Shown here: positions 11,101 to 19,047 of the stretch, one piece after another
How the letters are laid out: every line of letters begins with the position of its first letter
Position numbering within the stretch: position 1 is the first letter of the stretch
DNA from: Candidatus Poseidoniaceae archaeon
GTDB lineage: Archaea > Thermoplasmatota > Poseidoniia > Poseidoniales > Poseidoniaceae
NCBI GenBank assembly: GCA_938075675.1
Contig: CALJHE010000006.1
Span: 151,081-215,080, forward strand
Direction: 5' to 3'
DNA: 64,000 nt
Program-made: the position numbers and the translations under genes
Notes under the pieces: generated by a model
The model's database searches: none
Seen by the model: the letters and a program-made list of their open reading frames with translations, nothing else
Told to the model about the DNA's origin: nothing

Positions 11101-14100
11101 ATGGTGGGTTCAAGGCATTAATCAATCCATACCTGGTCCGTCTTCATCACGATGGACCTTCGCTATCGGCGCTCCAAACCATGTCGATAATGGTGATTTG
11201 ACTTTCACATACACCTTCCAAACGGGCAGTGAAGTCTCACAGTTTGGGCACACCAACATTCGCGAAACACATCTCAACGAGGCAGAACCAACGATGAATT
11301 TCGGTGATTCCAGCATTGTTGAGATTGGAACTGGCTTTGGACCAAACTCTGGGATGCAGTCTCATCTCACCTTTGCTTTGGATAATGGACAAGTTCCTCT
11401 CGCTGCGTATTCAAACATTCATTCAGCAAGCGCAGGATTCTACCTTGATTCTTGGACGCCAACCGGTGGTGCAACAGAGATGACATTCAGCGTCCATCGA
11501 ATTATCAACTCTCAATGGGCACAATACTCGTCAACTTGGAACGCGTCATCAAGTTCTGCTTCTGGCGCATGGGGTGCACCTGGGATGCAGGCGGGCGTTG
11601 ATTACGATGCCACGCCAATCTCAACGTTTGTTGAGACGAACTTGAATGAGAACCGATGGATTTGGTTTGATATTGGTGTGAGCGGTATGCTCATCGATAA
11701 CGACAACTCTTGGATTATCATCGGAACTCCAAATCAGGGGACTCTCTTAGGAGAGTTCTATTCAAGCGAATATTCGATTTCCGACATGCGTCCTAAGATT
11801 CTGCTCAACCACACGAATGTAACGACAATTTCAGTTTCTCCGACCGCACCTACGACGGACGCTGACACAAGTGTATCGTTCTCGAATGTTGTGTACGACC
11901 ATCTTAACATGGCAGCAGGTGCTCCAATCGTCTGGAGTGCAAGCAACGGCTCGATCACACAAGCTGGCGTATTCACGCCGTATGCAACAGGCCAACACAC
12001 CGTCTCTGCATGCTTTGGCATCATTTGTGCCAGTGAAACAGTAACGGTCACACCCGGTGCGCCTGTTGAATTGGTTGTGACACCTGAGACTGCAACAATT
12101 ACCGCAGATCAATCCTTGCAAATCATGGCATATGTTATCGATCAATTTGGTAATACTGTGCCCGGTCAGACCATTGCCTATCTTCCAAGCAACGGAAGCA
12201 TGGACTCGTCAACAGAAGGTTTGTTCTTGCCGGTAGGGGCTGGAACTCAAACCGTCGATGTGACTTGGAACGGTGTCATGATGACACCACAGACCATCTC
12301 AGTGTCTGTTCTTGTTGAGACTGGTATTCCGGCCTATTTCGTTCTCGAGGGTTGCCAAGGTACGGTACCCGCTGGAATTCTTTGTGCAGTCACGCATACG
12401 CTTTACGACCAATTTGGAAACGAAATCATCGATGACTCGGAGGCTGGAGACTTCACGTGGACAACCACGAATGGTAATTACAGCGAGACAACGGATGAGT
12501 ACTTCCCAGACCACGTCGGTGATTGGTACCTCAACTTGACATCGACTTCCGGTGCATACGGCTCACTGGCAATCAGCGTCGGTCATGGCCAAATGGCAAG
12601 TCTCGAATTGGATGCTTCGTCAACATCCATCACAGCAGATGAACAAGTTTGGATTAACACGACTCGCATTGACATTCGTGGAAACCGACTGCCAGTTCTT
12701 CTTGAACTCGACAACTGGATTACTCCACAGGACAGCCAATTGTTACCAGGTGCTCCAGCTATTTGGTCACCGACCTCTCGAGGTGCTAAGATTATCCAGG
12801 CCACGTACGAAACAATCTCTTCTGAAATAACCATCACCGTTGAAGAAGGTGCAATTGTTTCTCTTATCCTTCTTGTCGATAATGATGTAGCAACTTGGGA
12901 AAATTTCGATATCACCGCAGACGATCTCTTCGATGTGAAGGTCAAAGCGTACGACCAAAAAGACAACCGTTGGATTGTGTCTGCGAATTGGAGTTTGGCT
13001 CATCCGGAATGGACCTCACAATCTGCTCTGGAGCAGTTGCAAGGAGACGAGACCACATTTGTTCCATACCTCGCTTCAACTGAACACTACACCATTACCG
13101 CCGAATATTACGATGGAGTCACTTTCCATGAGGTGAGCATCAATGTTACAGTTGCACACGGCGATTTGAATTCAGTCACACTTACTGCAACCGGCAGCGA
13201 TGGCTTAGCAAACACTGTCTTCGACATTACTTCTGATGAACACATCGACTTTACATCGGCTCTCGCCGATTTGGACATGAACCCAATCGACCCTTCAATT
13301 CTTGAATGGTATCTCAAGAACACCGACACCGGTGTCTCTACCGTAATCACCGATGAATTGGTTGCGAACAACATGCGCTGGGATGCTTCTGCGGTTGGCA
13401 ATTGGTCGATTTCAGCATCTGCTATCAGCGACTCAGGATACAACATCAGCGACGCTGTTGCCGTTTCAGTCGTTCATGGAGAGGCTGTCAATGTGAATGC
13501 AGATCTCGATACCACGACCCAAACAGCAGGAGAAGAAATCACCATGGTTGTTACTGGAACTGATTCAGATGGCAACACATTCCCACAAATTGTAGAATGG
13601 TTGGAAAACGATGTAACAGTTGAGAACATCACAGCCGGGGAAAACGAAGGGACATATGTCTACTTGGCGACCACAGCCGGTGAACATACGCTGAAGTACA
13701 CGACAGGGTCCACAGACTCTACGCTTGTAATCACTGTTGAAGCACAACGTATCGTTGATTCATTGGATATCCAAATATCCTCACAATCAGTGGACCAACT
13801 CTCGAACTTTACGGTGACCGTCAAAGCCTTTGACGTGTATCTCAATCAAATTGAAGTCCCACCGAGTGCGGATGTAGACGCCACAGGTCGAGCAGAAGTA
13901 TCGCAGCAAGGGCCTGGTGTTTGGAACGTTATCACGCTTGATGATGGCACAGTAACGGTGACGATTACCGCAGGTAAAGTCTCAGAAGAAAGAAACATCG
14001 AAGTTGAAGGCAACTTTGCTGGTTTCTTCAAGGCAGGTGGACCACTCTACTATGTTGGAGCAGGACTTCTCGGAATTGTTAGTATCGTCATTGTCGGGCT

Positions 14101-14419
14101 ATTATTCTCAATGCTTCGCGGAGGCGAATCCGGTTACGATGACGACGATGATGAGTACGACGACGACGATGATGAGTACGACGATGACGACGATTCAAAC
14201 ACCCCTCGGGCTGCAACTTCAGGTCCAACAGGCCCTGCACCTGGACCATCAGGCCCCGCTCCAGAACAGAAAGAAGTGCCAGAAATTGTGCAAGAAGACA
14301 CGGCATGGCAAGTTGATCATCGAGTCGACGATGAAGGCACGGAATGGGCAGAGGATGAAAATGGCACATGGTGGTATCGCCAAGAAGGCGACACCGATTG
14401 GGGCGAATGGAAGGATTGA
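5180..14419 (+). CDS. Giant surface protein: alternating DNRLRE/FN3-like modules, Ig-like repeats, membrane anchor
   Basis: 3079-aa protein. The N-terminal signal sequence (TALTVFLVLMFLFADLLL) starts about residue 33. About seven DNRLRE-type modules (starting near residues 77, 386, 717, 1044, 1384, 1707 and 2017) carry Trp-rich WN-S--TW motifs. They alternate with fibronectin-III-like modules containing YWRVR or WRM motifs. Residues about 2217-2943 are tandem bacterial-Ig-like modules. A membrane helix (about 2954-2979), an Asp-rich stretch (YDDDDDE repeats) and a Trp-rich cytoplasmic tail (WWYRQEGDTDWGEWKD) end it. It is probably a cell-surface stalk or adhesin. The start is uncertain: ATG 5180, 5216 or 5246, or TTG at 5228 behind GGAGGTG. 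The next gene encodes a shorter relative. Confidence 0.9.
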   Translation: MCFHDAQAKRQYMEVGLKALSPMLRETAPRRTALTVFLVLMFLFADLLLPQSIDFEKELDDEPRISYVTSTDTVLSDTYIMEANPSNNYNASATGFLGTSMDGYESRILLDFAMNFSSADSIQSATLNIVCDASSSSAATMNIYAASSNSWNSSTVSWYQFDMGMPWGEAGADGANDRSSWEPPFRAMTNGTYSLNVTAFAQEAASNNESHFGVLLSGLGSHFECKMSESFPVTDRPELVMVTSSTAAGNGGSVTSNFATDGMPLMAGGLVLAADTAPTLSYESLIGAHVEFQLSLDSTFKDYNDLDWHYSTLRNSFSTTSSSGTYTVPSSDRFDNGTRIFYRVRSVDTTDTLSEWSSTESFLLPSHTVTDNGDGTASIEVSRNQLGDIGTFIEDSYSNELSKNTKYGSDSTLQTSVTSNKESLIHLRMDLSLLGLPSNATIIDAQLNLTRDSSSNDPMLSMHEMESTSWVESELTWNRESNANGWSDGGRVYSSIASATGFNGTQTSDDYGFGFTDVAQSWLESGDTNASEFLITARGKDEAYSTTGTKSISFFSTEASLEDDQPYVYIHYGLNSGNQLSSVVLTGPAEDAAVWNQSGHNFTANLTPSITWTPPTSNNEMILQMATDEQFRNVVLTSNTGIESDFSPSDGILNMTGVNTLAAGNMYFWRMAYLDSDGRYGPWSSSNFLVSSLESTWLGGERSEFRMKHGNGTTDGLYPECLDTYIDSGTPNQNYDEESKLLVSYNTYPIEAMALLNCNLRSNLLPAGYAVESAQLSMVVANTPSNSPRVAVWENTQSNWTDSGATWNSYDGTNSWATAGAKGSERSSLLDSIQLDSSYSNGDRISWNVTLGVQNAMRQNSSADFMIGILGVGSGSNREVQLYPGFAADVRKPELTFVYVPGSNVVPVDPSPVSPLNGSWSMGTGVDQTPIKRPTLEWSFGNAAGVAGWAVQLDTTDSFDSASLLTRTSWNDGGFDSTNFTYTPTSDLDDGATWYWRVRAISATNQIGNWSNIFTFSVPDLTTWQTCVDGSCASVELHHREAMPDLNLPNFVDTYVIQSGSGSSNTYDTSTQLKVGATSNNVQALSLLRIPLNSLPQPTNARVTGAELNLYSEFSSAVGEPIAIRPVLQAWNTSANGLMFDGVNNWSQAGGRGLGTDLGPYVDLQDSVASGWMNWDITEAVQAALDAGSSTLSLAIYASNDITSYSNGPNVVTFTSTDGTSAQHPWLNLTWSNGTGTVPATPGINAGPSNDSISWDSSSHALLAEEMPLFSWNYPSSVAADAWRIHIFADSTDDMAGRYTFDSRDDPDLFDLPNKTFQPTSPVDYSQTVRWTVQPIKLGMIGPQSTSTLFHVPDVDSAEVDATHAWVSLQEGAMVEGEGYPMITSDTTLDGGNVFNNNGASAGLLVGRSPSNSLLRTSSLIEIDFSSFPLPAVYEITNATLTLTAFSGSGEVYVTVSEMITNWNESSSWAYPGNNSTSWVGVGAYQSADSMIPETHGFWMNETADFEINVTSMLQHAVERGQESLNILLQAEDAFGTVAGTYYIASSENSAIDERPKLTIGYELTSPWSPTSPSNLEPLDGSTLWNLSSPIPAGAETVESNWTSSSSNQTQWVLCGAFNSRMTEGLECFNSTALSYDSDLDITWDAQNLSVFVEGLEQADEWKYWRVRGDQDDRIGHWSTVHKFRIPDVKTSDASSDGLGNYSVTLSRGSLFSETGLLPAVPDAEISSSATTSLGLSSQLNIGTSASGTGESQVLLEFDLSSLPWPAAITPTSMLLSLYRTSVTGTSATTVSVHACSPFVEATVNWSTNVSCQNSEITRSTLTLSPASGWASWDLTSLAQSNIANGNLTMTILLKTVGAPATNHAFYSSDGSNSLLRPKLVIDYVDNVNGVLPPAQPTLNTPQDGSVLYNVSGSVLESNDRPVLVWSPVSGATGYILTIANETGVVKYNSLDSSEITGTTFRFANSLPSGEVFTWWVQGINQSIPGPSSSRWTFAIGAPNHVDNGDLTFTYTFQTGSEVSQFGHTNIRETHLNEAEPTMNFGDSSIVEIGTGFGPNSGMQSHLTFALDNGQVPLAAYSNIHSASAGFYLDSWTPTGGATEMTFSVHRIINSQWAQYSSTWNASSSSASGAWGAPGMQAGVDYDATPISTFVETNLNENRWIWFDIGVSGMLIDNDNSWIIIGTPNQGTLLGEFYSSEYSISDMRPKILLNHTNVTTISVSPTAPTTDADTSVSFSNVVYDHLNMAAGAPIVWSASNGSITQAGVFTPYATGQHTVSACFGIICASETVTVTPGAPVELVVTPETATITADQSLQIMAYVIDQFGNTVPGQTIAYLPSNGSMDSSTEGLFLPVGAGTQTVDVTWNGVMMTPQTISVSVLVETGIPAYFVLEGCQGTVPAGILCAVTHTLYDQFGNEIIDDSEAGDFTWTTTNGNYSETTDEYFPDHVGDWYLNLTSTSGAYGSLAISVGHGQMASLELDASSTSITADEQVWINTTRIDIRGNRLPVLLELDNWITPQDSQLLPGAPAIWSPTSRGAKIIQATYETISSEITITVEEGAIVSLILLVDNDVATWENFDITADDLFDVKVKAYDQKDNRWIVSANWSLAHPEWTSQSALEQLQGDETTFVPYLASTEHYTITAEYYDGVTFHEVSINVTVAHGDLNSVTLTATGSDGLANTVFDITSDEHIDFTSALADLDMNPIDPSILEWYLKNTDTGVSTVITDELVANNMRWDASAVGNWSISASAISDSGYNISDAVAVSVVHGEAVNVNADLDTTTQTAGEEITMVVTGTDSDGNTFPQIVEWLENDVTVENITAGENEGTYVYLATTAGEHTLKYTTGSTDSTLVITVEAQRIVDSLDIQISSQSVDQLSNFTVTVKAFDVYLNQIEVPPSADVDATGRAEVSQQGPGVWNVITLDDGTVTVTITAGKVSEERNIEVEGNFAGFFKAGGPLYYVGAGLLGIVSIVIVGLLFSMLRGGESGYDDDDDEYDDDDDEYDDDDDSNTPRAATSGPTGPAPGPSGPAPEQKEVPEIVQEDTAWQVDHRVDDEGTEWAEDENGTWWYRQEGDTDWGEWKD
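14138..14194 (+). repeat. 21-bp tandem repeat encoding YDDDDDE
   Basis: About 2.7 copies of a 21-bp unit encode Asp5-Glu-Tyr blocks immediately after the transmembrane helix of the giant surface protein. The acidic stretch lies on the predicted cytoplasmic side. Confidence 0.8.
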
Positions 14420-14460
14420 ACAGCAAATCATTGATACACATTGACGAGGAAGTTGAGCAC

Positions 14461-17163
14461 ATGAAAGATGCAAATCAGTACAAGAGCATGATCTTGAGTT
14501 GCGTTTGCGTCCTGCTTTTTGGCTTCCACGGCTTTTCCATCTCAGAACCTCAGTTTTCTTCCCTTGAAGACGAGAGCATTGTTTCGAACCAAGGCGGCGC
14601 CCAACCCGTTCGTGTTGAACTCTCAGCAGAATTTGTCTCGATTACCGCAGATGAAGTAGTCATGCTTACGGCACAACTTTACGACAATCTCAACAATATC
14701 GTCACTGGAGAGGTGGTATGGAGTTGCGCAAACGGCTCAATCACCGAAGATGGGATCTTCTATCCGTGGTCTTCTGGCTTGATTCAGATTGAAGCATCAC
14801 ACAATGGATTAGTTGGCTCCATCAATATCACCGTTACACCTGGCGTAGGACAATCCCTTCGAATTACAAGTTTGACTGCACATGCGCTCCTGCCAGTATC
14901 TCTCACGGCTGAAGTTTTAGATGCTCGTGGAAATGCTCAACCCGCATCCAATGTGGTTTGGTCCATTGATGGTTCATATGCTGGAGTCGGTTCACCGACT
15001 TGGACTGCCCAAGATATTGGTGAATACGCGATTCGTGCACGGCTCTACCAAATGGAGCATGTCGATACAATCGAGGTTTTGGCAGGAGCTCCTCACGAGT
15101 TCATTTTTGACGAGGGTATGCAAGTACGCAGCGGCTCAGCATTCTTGATGACTCCTCGCTTGGTGGATGTGAATGGCTTTGAAATGAACATTACTACTGC
15201 AGGTAACCGCATATGGGAGGTGGAGAACGGCACGATTCTTCCGTCAGGATGGTTTACTGCAACCCAACCTGGACTCTGGGCAGTCAATATATCGGCTGGC
15301 AACATTACCGGTACGGGAATGATTCGAGTTGTTCCAGCAGATGCGACCATCTCGCAAGTAACTGTGCTCTCTGAAGGTGAGCAAGGAAGTCAACAATTTA
15401 CCGCAGGTGTGGCCTACGAGCTTGTAGCAATGCGTACCGATTCTCTCGGTTATACAGGTACAATCACCCCGCCTTTGGCGAATTTCACTGTGTCAAGTGG
15501 AGGTCTTTCGAACATCAGTGGAGCGGTCTACTGGACTCCTGGCTCAGTGGGTACGCATGAAGTGCGAGTGAATGATGAAGGAGTTCTTTCGACGTTGTCT
15601 GTCGAAGTCGTGCATGGTCCTGCTATCGACGCAGTACTGACACTTACTTCCCCGGACTTTTCAGCAGGTGGACAAAGTACCATTGCTTTCATCGCATCCG
15701 ACGTTATTGGCAATGAATGGCTTGTCAACGGCTCGATGACACTCGTCAACGGCAACAGTTCACAATATTCAGTCTCAACAGGGTACGCTGTGGTAACACC
15801 GGAAGAAACGCTCATCTGGAGGATTGAAGGGAACTGGTATGACGTGTCGACAGGCACTCGTTTTGAACCGGTATTCCAAATGCAGTCCACGCCGGGGCAA
15901 CTTGCTTTCATCCTTCTCAACGGTGAAGGGTCAATACTCCCTGCTGACACCTTACTCGCACTTAATCCGGTTTTCTATGATGCGTATTCGAATCAACTTG
16001 ATGAAATTGGATTGAACTGGACCGTTGATGGCATTGATTCCACCGTCGACATTTTACTTTCAGATCTGCATTGGATACCGACGACAGTTGGAGGGCACGA
16101 GATCCGCGCAAATGCCGCTGGAGTCTTTGCTACGGTTCGATTAACCGTCGTTGCAGGTGATGCTCGGAACCTTGTCACCAATTTTGAGGATGGGCTTACT
16201 GTTCAAGCAGGTGTTCCGACTGAATTATTTATTCAAACCATCGACGCACATGGTAACTTGGCACCATCGACGGCCGTTCTCTCAACGCTTGATGAAGAGT
16301 TTGGCTCACTTGTTGCCTCCTCATCTGGTGACGGTTACTGGGACTTTACTGGCCGAATGAAAGGCACATATTCGCTTGAACTCATACAGGACAACGCAAC
16401 CCACATTCTTCCATTAACAATTGAGTCCGGTGCACCAGTACGAATCTTCTCAACCATGGAAATTGAGAACATCGCACAAGGCGATACTGTCCTTCTACGT
16501 GTTGAATCGGTAGATGTTTACGGCAATCCTGTTGACGTCGTTCCGTCGAACACAACGGTCAGTTGCACTTCAGGATCTTCGGAACACGTTACTTCAGACA
16601 CATGGGAATTGGATATTTCTTCCTCCGGAAACGACCGTTCTTGCAATATTCTATGGAATGGTTTACTTTCTCAGAACTATTTCGATGTGGAGTCTGTTCT
16701 GCTCGGAGGTGCAGTTGGTTCGACCAATACGGCCATGGGTCTTGGTATCTTTTTCTTGACATTGATTTTGGTAACTCTTGTGGTTTTGGTTCGTAAAGCC
16801 AACCAAGAAGAAGTTGACTGGACCGATGATGCATTCGACGAGACCGATGAATATGAGTCTGAAGATGATGAGGACAACGGCGAAATGCACGATACTACGC
16901 GTGAATCCGCTGATGAAGGTGCATCTGATGACTCATACGGTGATGGAGATAAATCGAGCAGTGAAAGTGTAGATGCTAAATCCACACAGCCAACATTATC
17001 TGATGATGAGCGTAATACTCTTGCAGGAAAAGCTGCAGAAGTCGGAGTAATGCAAGCCATTACTGGGACAGAACAAGGATCGAGTGGTTGGTATGTGGAC
17101 GTTAGCGGTGAAATCCAGTACTGGAACGTCGGCGACGATGGTTCATGGACTCGGGTTGAATGA
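14461..17163 (+). CDS. Secreted Ig-like repeat protein with membrane anchor and Trp-rich tail
   Basis: 900-aa relative of the C-terminal half of the preceding giant protein. A signal peptide (MILSCVCVLLFGFHGFSIS) is followed by about eight Ig-like modules. Phrases such as VVWSCANGSITEDGIF echo IVWSASNGSITQAGVF in the neighbour. A membrane helix lies near residues 755-780, then an acidic Ser/Asp-rich region and a Trp-rich end (SGWYVDVSGEIQYWNV). The frame is open from 14368, but ATG 14461 has GAGGAAG upstream and begins the signal peptide. It starts 41 nt after the neighbour's stop, so co-expression is likely. The role is unknown, probably at the surface. Confidence 0.88.
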   Translation: MKDANQYKSMILSCVCVLLFGFHGFSISEPQFSSLEDESIVSNQGGAQPVRVELSAEFVSITADEVVMLTAQLYDNLNNIVTGEVVWSCANGSITEDGIFYPWSSGLIQIEASHNGLVGSINITVTPGVGQSLRITSLTAHALLPVSLTAEVLDARGNAQPASNVVWSIDGSYAGVGSPTWTAQDIGEYAIRARLYQMEHVDTIEVLAGAPHEFIFDEGMQVRSGSAFLMTPRLVDVNGFEMNITTAGNRIWEVENGTILPSGWFTATQPGLWAVNISAGNITGTGMIRVVPADATISQVTVLSEGEQGSQQFTAGVAYELVAMRTDSLGYTGTITPPLANFTVSSGGLSNISGAVYWTPGSVGTHEVRVNDEGVLSTLSVEVVHGPAIDAVLTLTSPDFSAGGQSTIAFIASDVIGNEWLVNGSMTLVNGNSSQYSVSTGYAVVTPEETLIWRIEGNWYDVSTGTRFEPVFQMQSTPGQLAFILLNGEGSILPADTLLALNPVFYDAYSNQLDEIGLNWTVDGIDSTVDILLSDLHWIPTTVGGHEIRANAAGVFATVRLTVVAGDARNLVTNFEDGLTVQAGVPTELFIQTIDAHGNLAPSTAVLSTLDEEFGSLVASSSGDGYWDFTGRMKGTYSLELIQDNATHILPLTIESGAPVRIFSTMEIENIAQGDTVLLRVESVDVYGNPVDVVPSNTTVSCTSGSSEHVTSDTWELDISSSGNDRSCNILWNGLLSQNYFDVESVLLGGAVGSTNTAMGLGIFFLTLILVTLVVLVRKANQEEVDWTDDAFDETDEYESEDDEDNGEMHDTTRESADEGASDDSYGDGDKSSSESVDAKSTQPTLSDDERNTLAGKAAEVGVMQAITGTEQGSSGWYVDVSGEIQYWNVGDDGSWTRVE

Positions 17164-17164
17164 G

Positions 17165-17314
17165 ATGCCTCTCGAACAACCTCTTGACGCTACCAGCGAG
17201 TTCTACGAATTGATATGGCTTCTCTCTGCTTTCCTTTGTTGGAAAGGTGAAACGGTCATCGCACTCATTCTAACCAGAGTTGTCGAACCGCTGGCGGGCT
17301 TGGCTCTCGGATAG
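17165..17314 (+). CDS. Possible 49-aa membrane miniprotein
   Basis: ATG lies 1 nt after the preceding stop (TGAGATG), and the stop ends at 17314, one base before the convergent permease's stop. The ORF therefore fills the gap exactly. The peptide has one hydrophobic segment (FYELIWLLSAFLCW) and a second moderately hydrophobic C-terminal segment. Context and the genome's zero-gap convergent spacing support it; no family is recognised. It would be translationally coupled to the surface-protein gene. Confidence 0.45.
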   Translation: MPLEQPLDATSEFYELIWLLSAFLCWKGETVIALILTRVVEPLAGLALG

Positions 17315-18940
17315 TTATTCTTCACTTTCCGCCTCGAAGGCAAGGAAGAACTCATCGATATCAATGACGCCGTTTTCATCCATGTCAGCGTTATGGAATA
17401 TGCATCGGACCTCATCCGATGTATACTCGAAGCCGAGGGCTTTCAATGCGTTTTGGAACTCTCGTAAGGTGAGGTGGTTCTTGCCGCCGAAGTCTGCAGC
17501 GTGGAACGCAGCAAGGCGACGCTCATGCTCGGCAGCAGTCGTGAATTGAAATTGCTTTCGAAACGACTGGATCGGAGTTGTTTGAGTCACTGCGTGTTTC
17601 TTCCCGTAGAGATAGTATGTGGCTGCACCCGAAAGAATCGCAGCGCCACCGCCGATGAATGCCTTTGAACCGATGAAACTAATCAGCACTGCTCCAGCAA
17701 GTATTCCCCAGATGTGAATGTAGGGGTACAACGGAGCCTTGTACTTTGGATTCCAACCGTGCTCTTTACTGGTTCTTCGTAGAATGATGACGCAGCTATT
17801 TATCATGATGAAAATCATAATCTTAAATCCTGATGCGAGTTTGACGACGTCCTTCAACGGCACGAATAGAATGGCCAGCCCCATAGCTAAGCCAGTGACG
17901 ATTATAGGCCAGTGAGGGGTTTCAAACCGGACATTGACTTCTTCGAGAGCTTGTGGCAGTAGGTTGTCTCTTGACATTGCGAACAAAAATCGTGATGAAG
18001 CCAAGATTCCTGCGAGTGCCATCGAGATCATGGTGAGAACGGAGAGAATCGCCGCAAAGATTCCAAATTCAGTCCCCGCTACCTTTTCAGCGAAAACGAA
18101 TATTGGGTTTTCAACCACGGCGCCGTCTTGAATCCACCATGTGCCCGGTATTGCCGCCATCATAAGGTAAGCAATGGCAGAGTAGAGTACAGTTGCGATG
18201 AGGAGTGAGAGCATTATTCCAGCGGGTAGATTCCGCTCAGGATTCTTCACTTCTCCACCGATAGCAGCGACTTTGGTGACGCCAGCATAGGCTACGAACA
18301 CAAACGCCGCTGCTTCGGCCAGCGACCAAACACTCGCATCAAAGGCGTCCGCTATTGGCCTCTTGGCATCGAAATCATCGACAAAAAATGCACCTATACA
18401 GATAACCACCAGCAGTCCGACCGTGGAGACGACAATTGGAGCTTGTATGGCTTTCACCTTCGATACCCCGAAAATATTGATCATCGTGATGAGGACCAGA
18501 GCACTCATTGAGAGCACCATTATACTAATTTCGACGTCAAAATATGTGGTGACGGTAATAAGGTAAGCAGAGAACCCAATCAGTGCAAAAGCCGATTTGA
18601 GAAGGAATGATGCCCACAATCCTAGACCGCTAATGGTTCCAATAAGCGGCCCATATGTACGCTCTAAGTACACATACGATCCACCGCTGGAAGGCATGCC
18701 TGATGACAACTCCGATTTCGACAAGGCACCAGGAAGAACTACTGATGCAGCGAGGAGATAGGCAAGCCATATTCCTGAACCCATGATTTCAGCAGCGAAT
18801 GTTGGTGTCACGAAGATGCCGGGTAGCATTGCTGAGAGCGAGATGATTACAACGCCTGCAAGGCCAGTAGATCGCTTCAGAGTATTCTTCAACTCATCAG
18901 TTGCATTTACGATAATGGTTTTTGGTTTTGAACCCGACAT
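17315..18940 (-). CDS. APC-family amino-acid permease with C-terminal EF-hand pair
   Basis: 541-aa protein. Residues about 20-435 form an APC-superfamily transporter with about 12 hydrophobic segments (for example GLAGVVIISLSAMLPGIF, AFVFVAYAGVTKVAAIGGE, GEVKNPERNLPAGI). The last 90 residues are soluble and contain two EF-hand loops 36 residues apart. The second (about 519-530, DMDENGVIDIDE) has every canonical Ca2+ ligand; the first (about 483-494, DFGGKNHLTLRE) is degenerate. Ca2+ control of uptake is inferred. The start is ATG 18940 behind GGGGGTT; TTG 18991 behind AAGGAG is an alternative. It lies 107 nt downstream of the dioxygenase-deaminase gene on the same strand, suggesting import of that pathway's substrate. 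Confidence 0.9.
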   Translation of the reverse strand: MSGSKPKTIIVNATDELKNTLKRSTGLAGVVIISLSAMLPGIFVTPTFAAEIMGSGIWLAYLLAASVVLPGALSKSELSSGMPSSGGSYVYLERTYGPLIGTISGLGLWASFLLKSAFALIGFSAYLITVTTYFDVEISIMVLSMSALVLITMINIFGVSKVKAIQAPIVVSTVGLLVVICIGAFFVDDFDAKRPIADAFDASVWSLAEAAAFVFVAYAGVTKVAAIGGEVKNPERNLPAGIMLSLLIATVLYSAIAYLMMAAIPGTWWIQDGAVVENPIFVFAEKVAGTEFGIFAAILSVLTMISMALAGILASSRFLFAMSRDNLLPQALEEVNVRFETPHWPIIVTGLAMGLAILFVPLKDVVKLASGFKIMIFIMINSCVIILRRTSKEHGWNPKYKAPLYPYIHIWGILAGAVLISFIGSKAFIGGGAAILSGAATYYLYGKKHAVTQTTPIQSFRKQFQFTTAAEHERRLAAFHAADFGGKNHLTLREFQNALKALGFEYTSDEVRCIFHNADMDENGVIDIDEFFLAFEAESEE

Positions 18941-19047
18941 GTCAACCCCCGCTTTCCGGCCATTAGACGACCCGTATTCGACTTCAAGCAACGGCACTCC
19001 TTATTATGTTGTATTGAATGTTGTTCAAGTCTGTTGGAAAACGGTAA

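Noticed and set aside
11758..12145. Minus-strand ORFs within the giant surface protein gene
   Set aside because: They are shadows of a strongly supported coding frame with no motifs or start signals.
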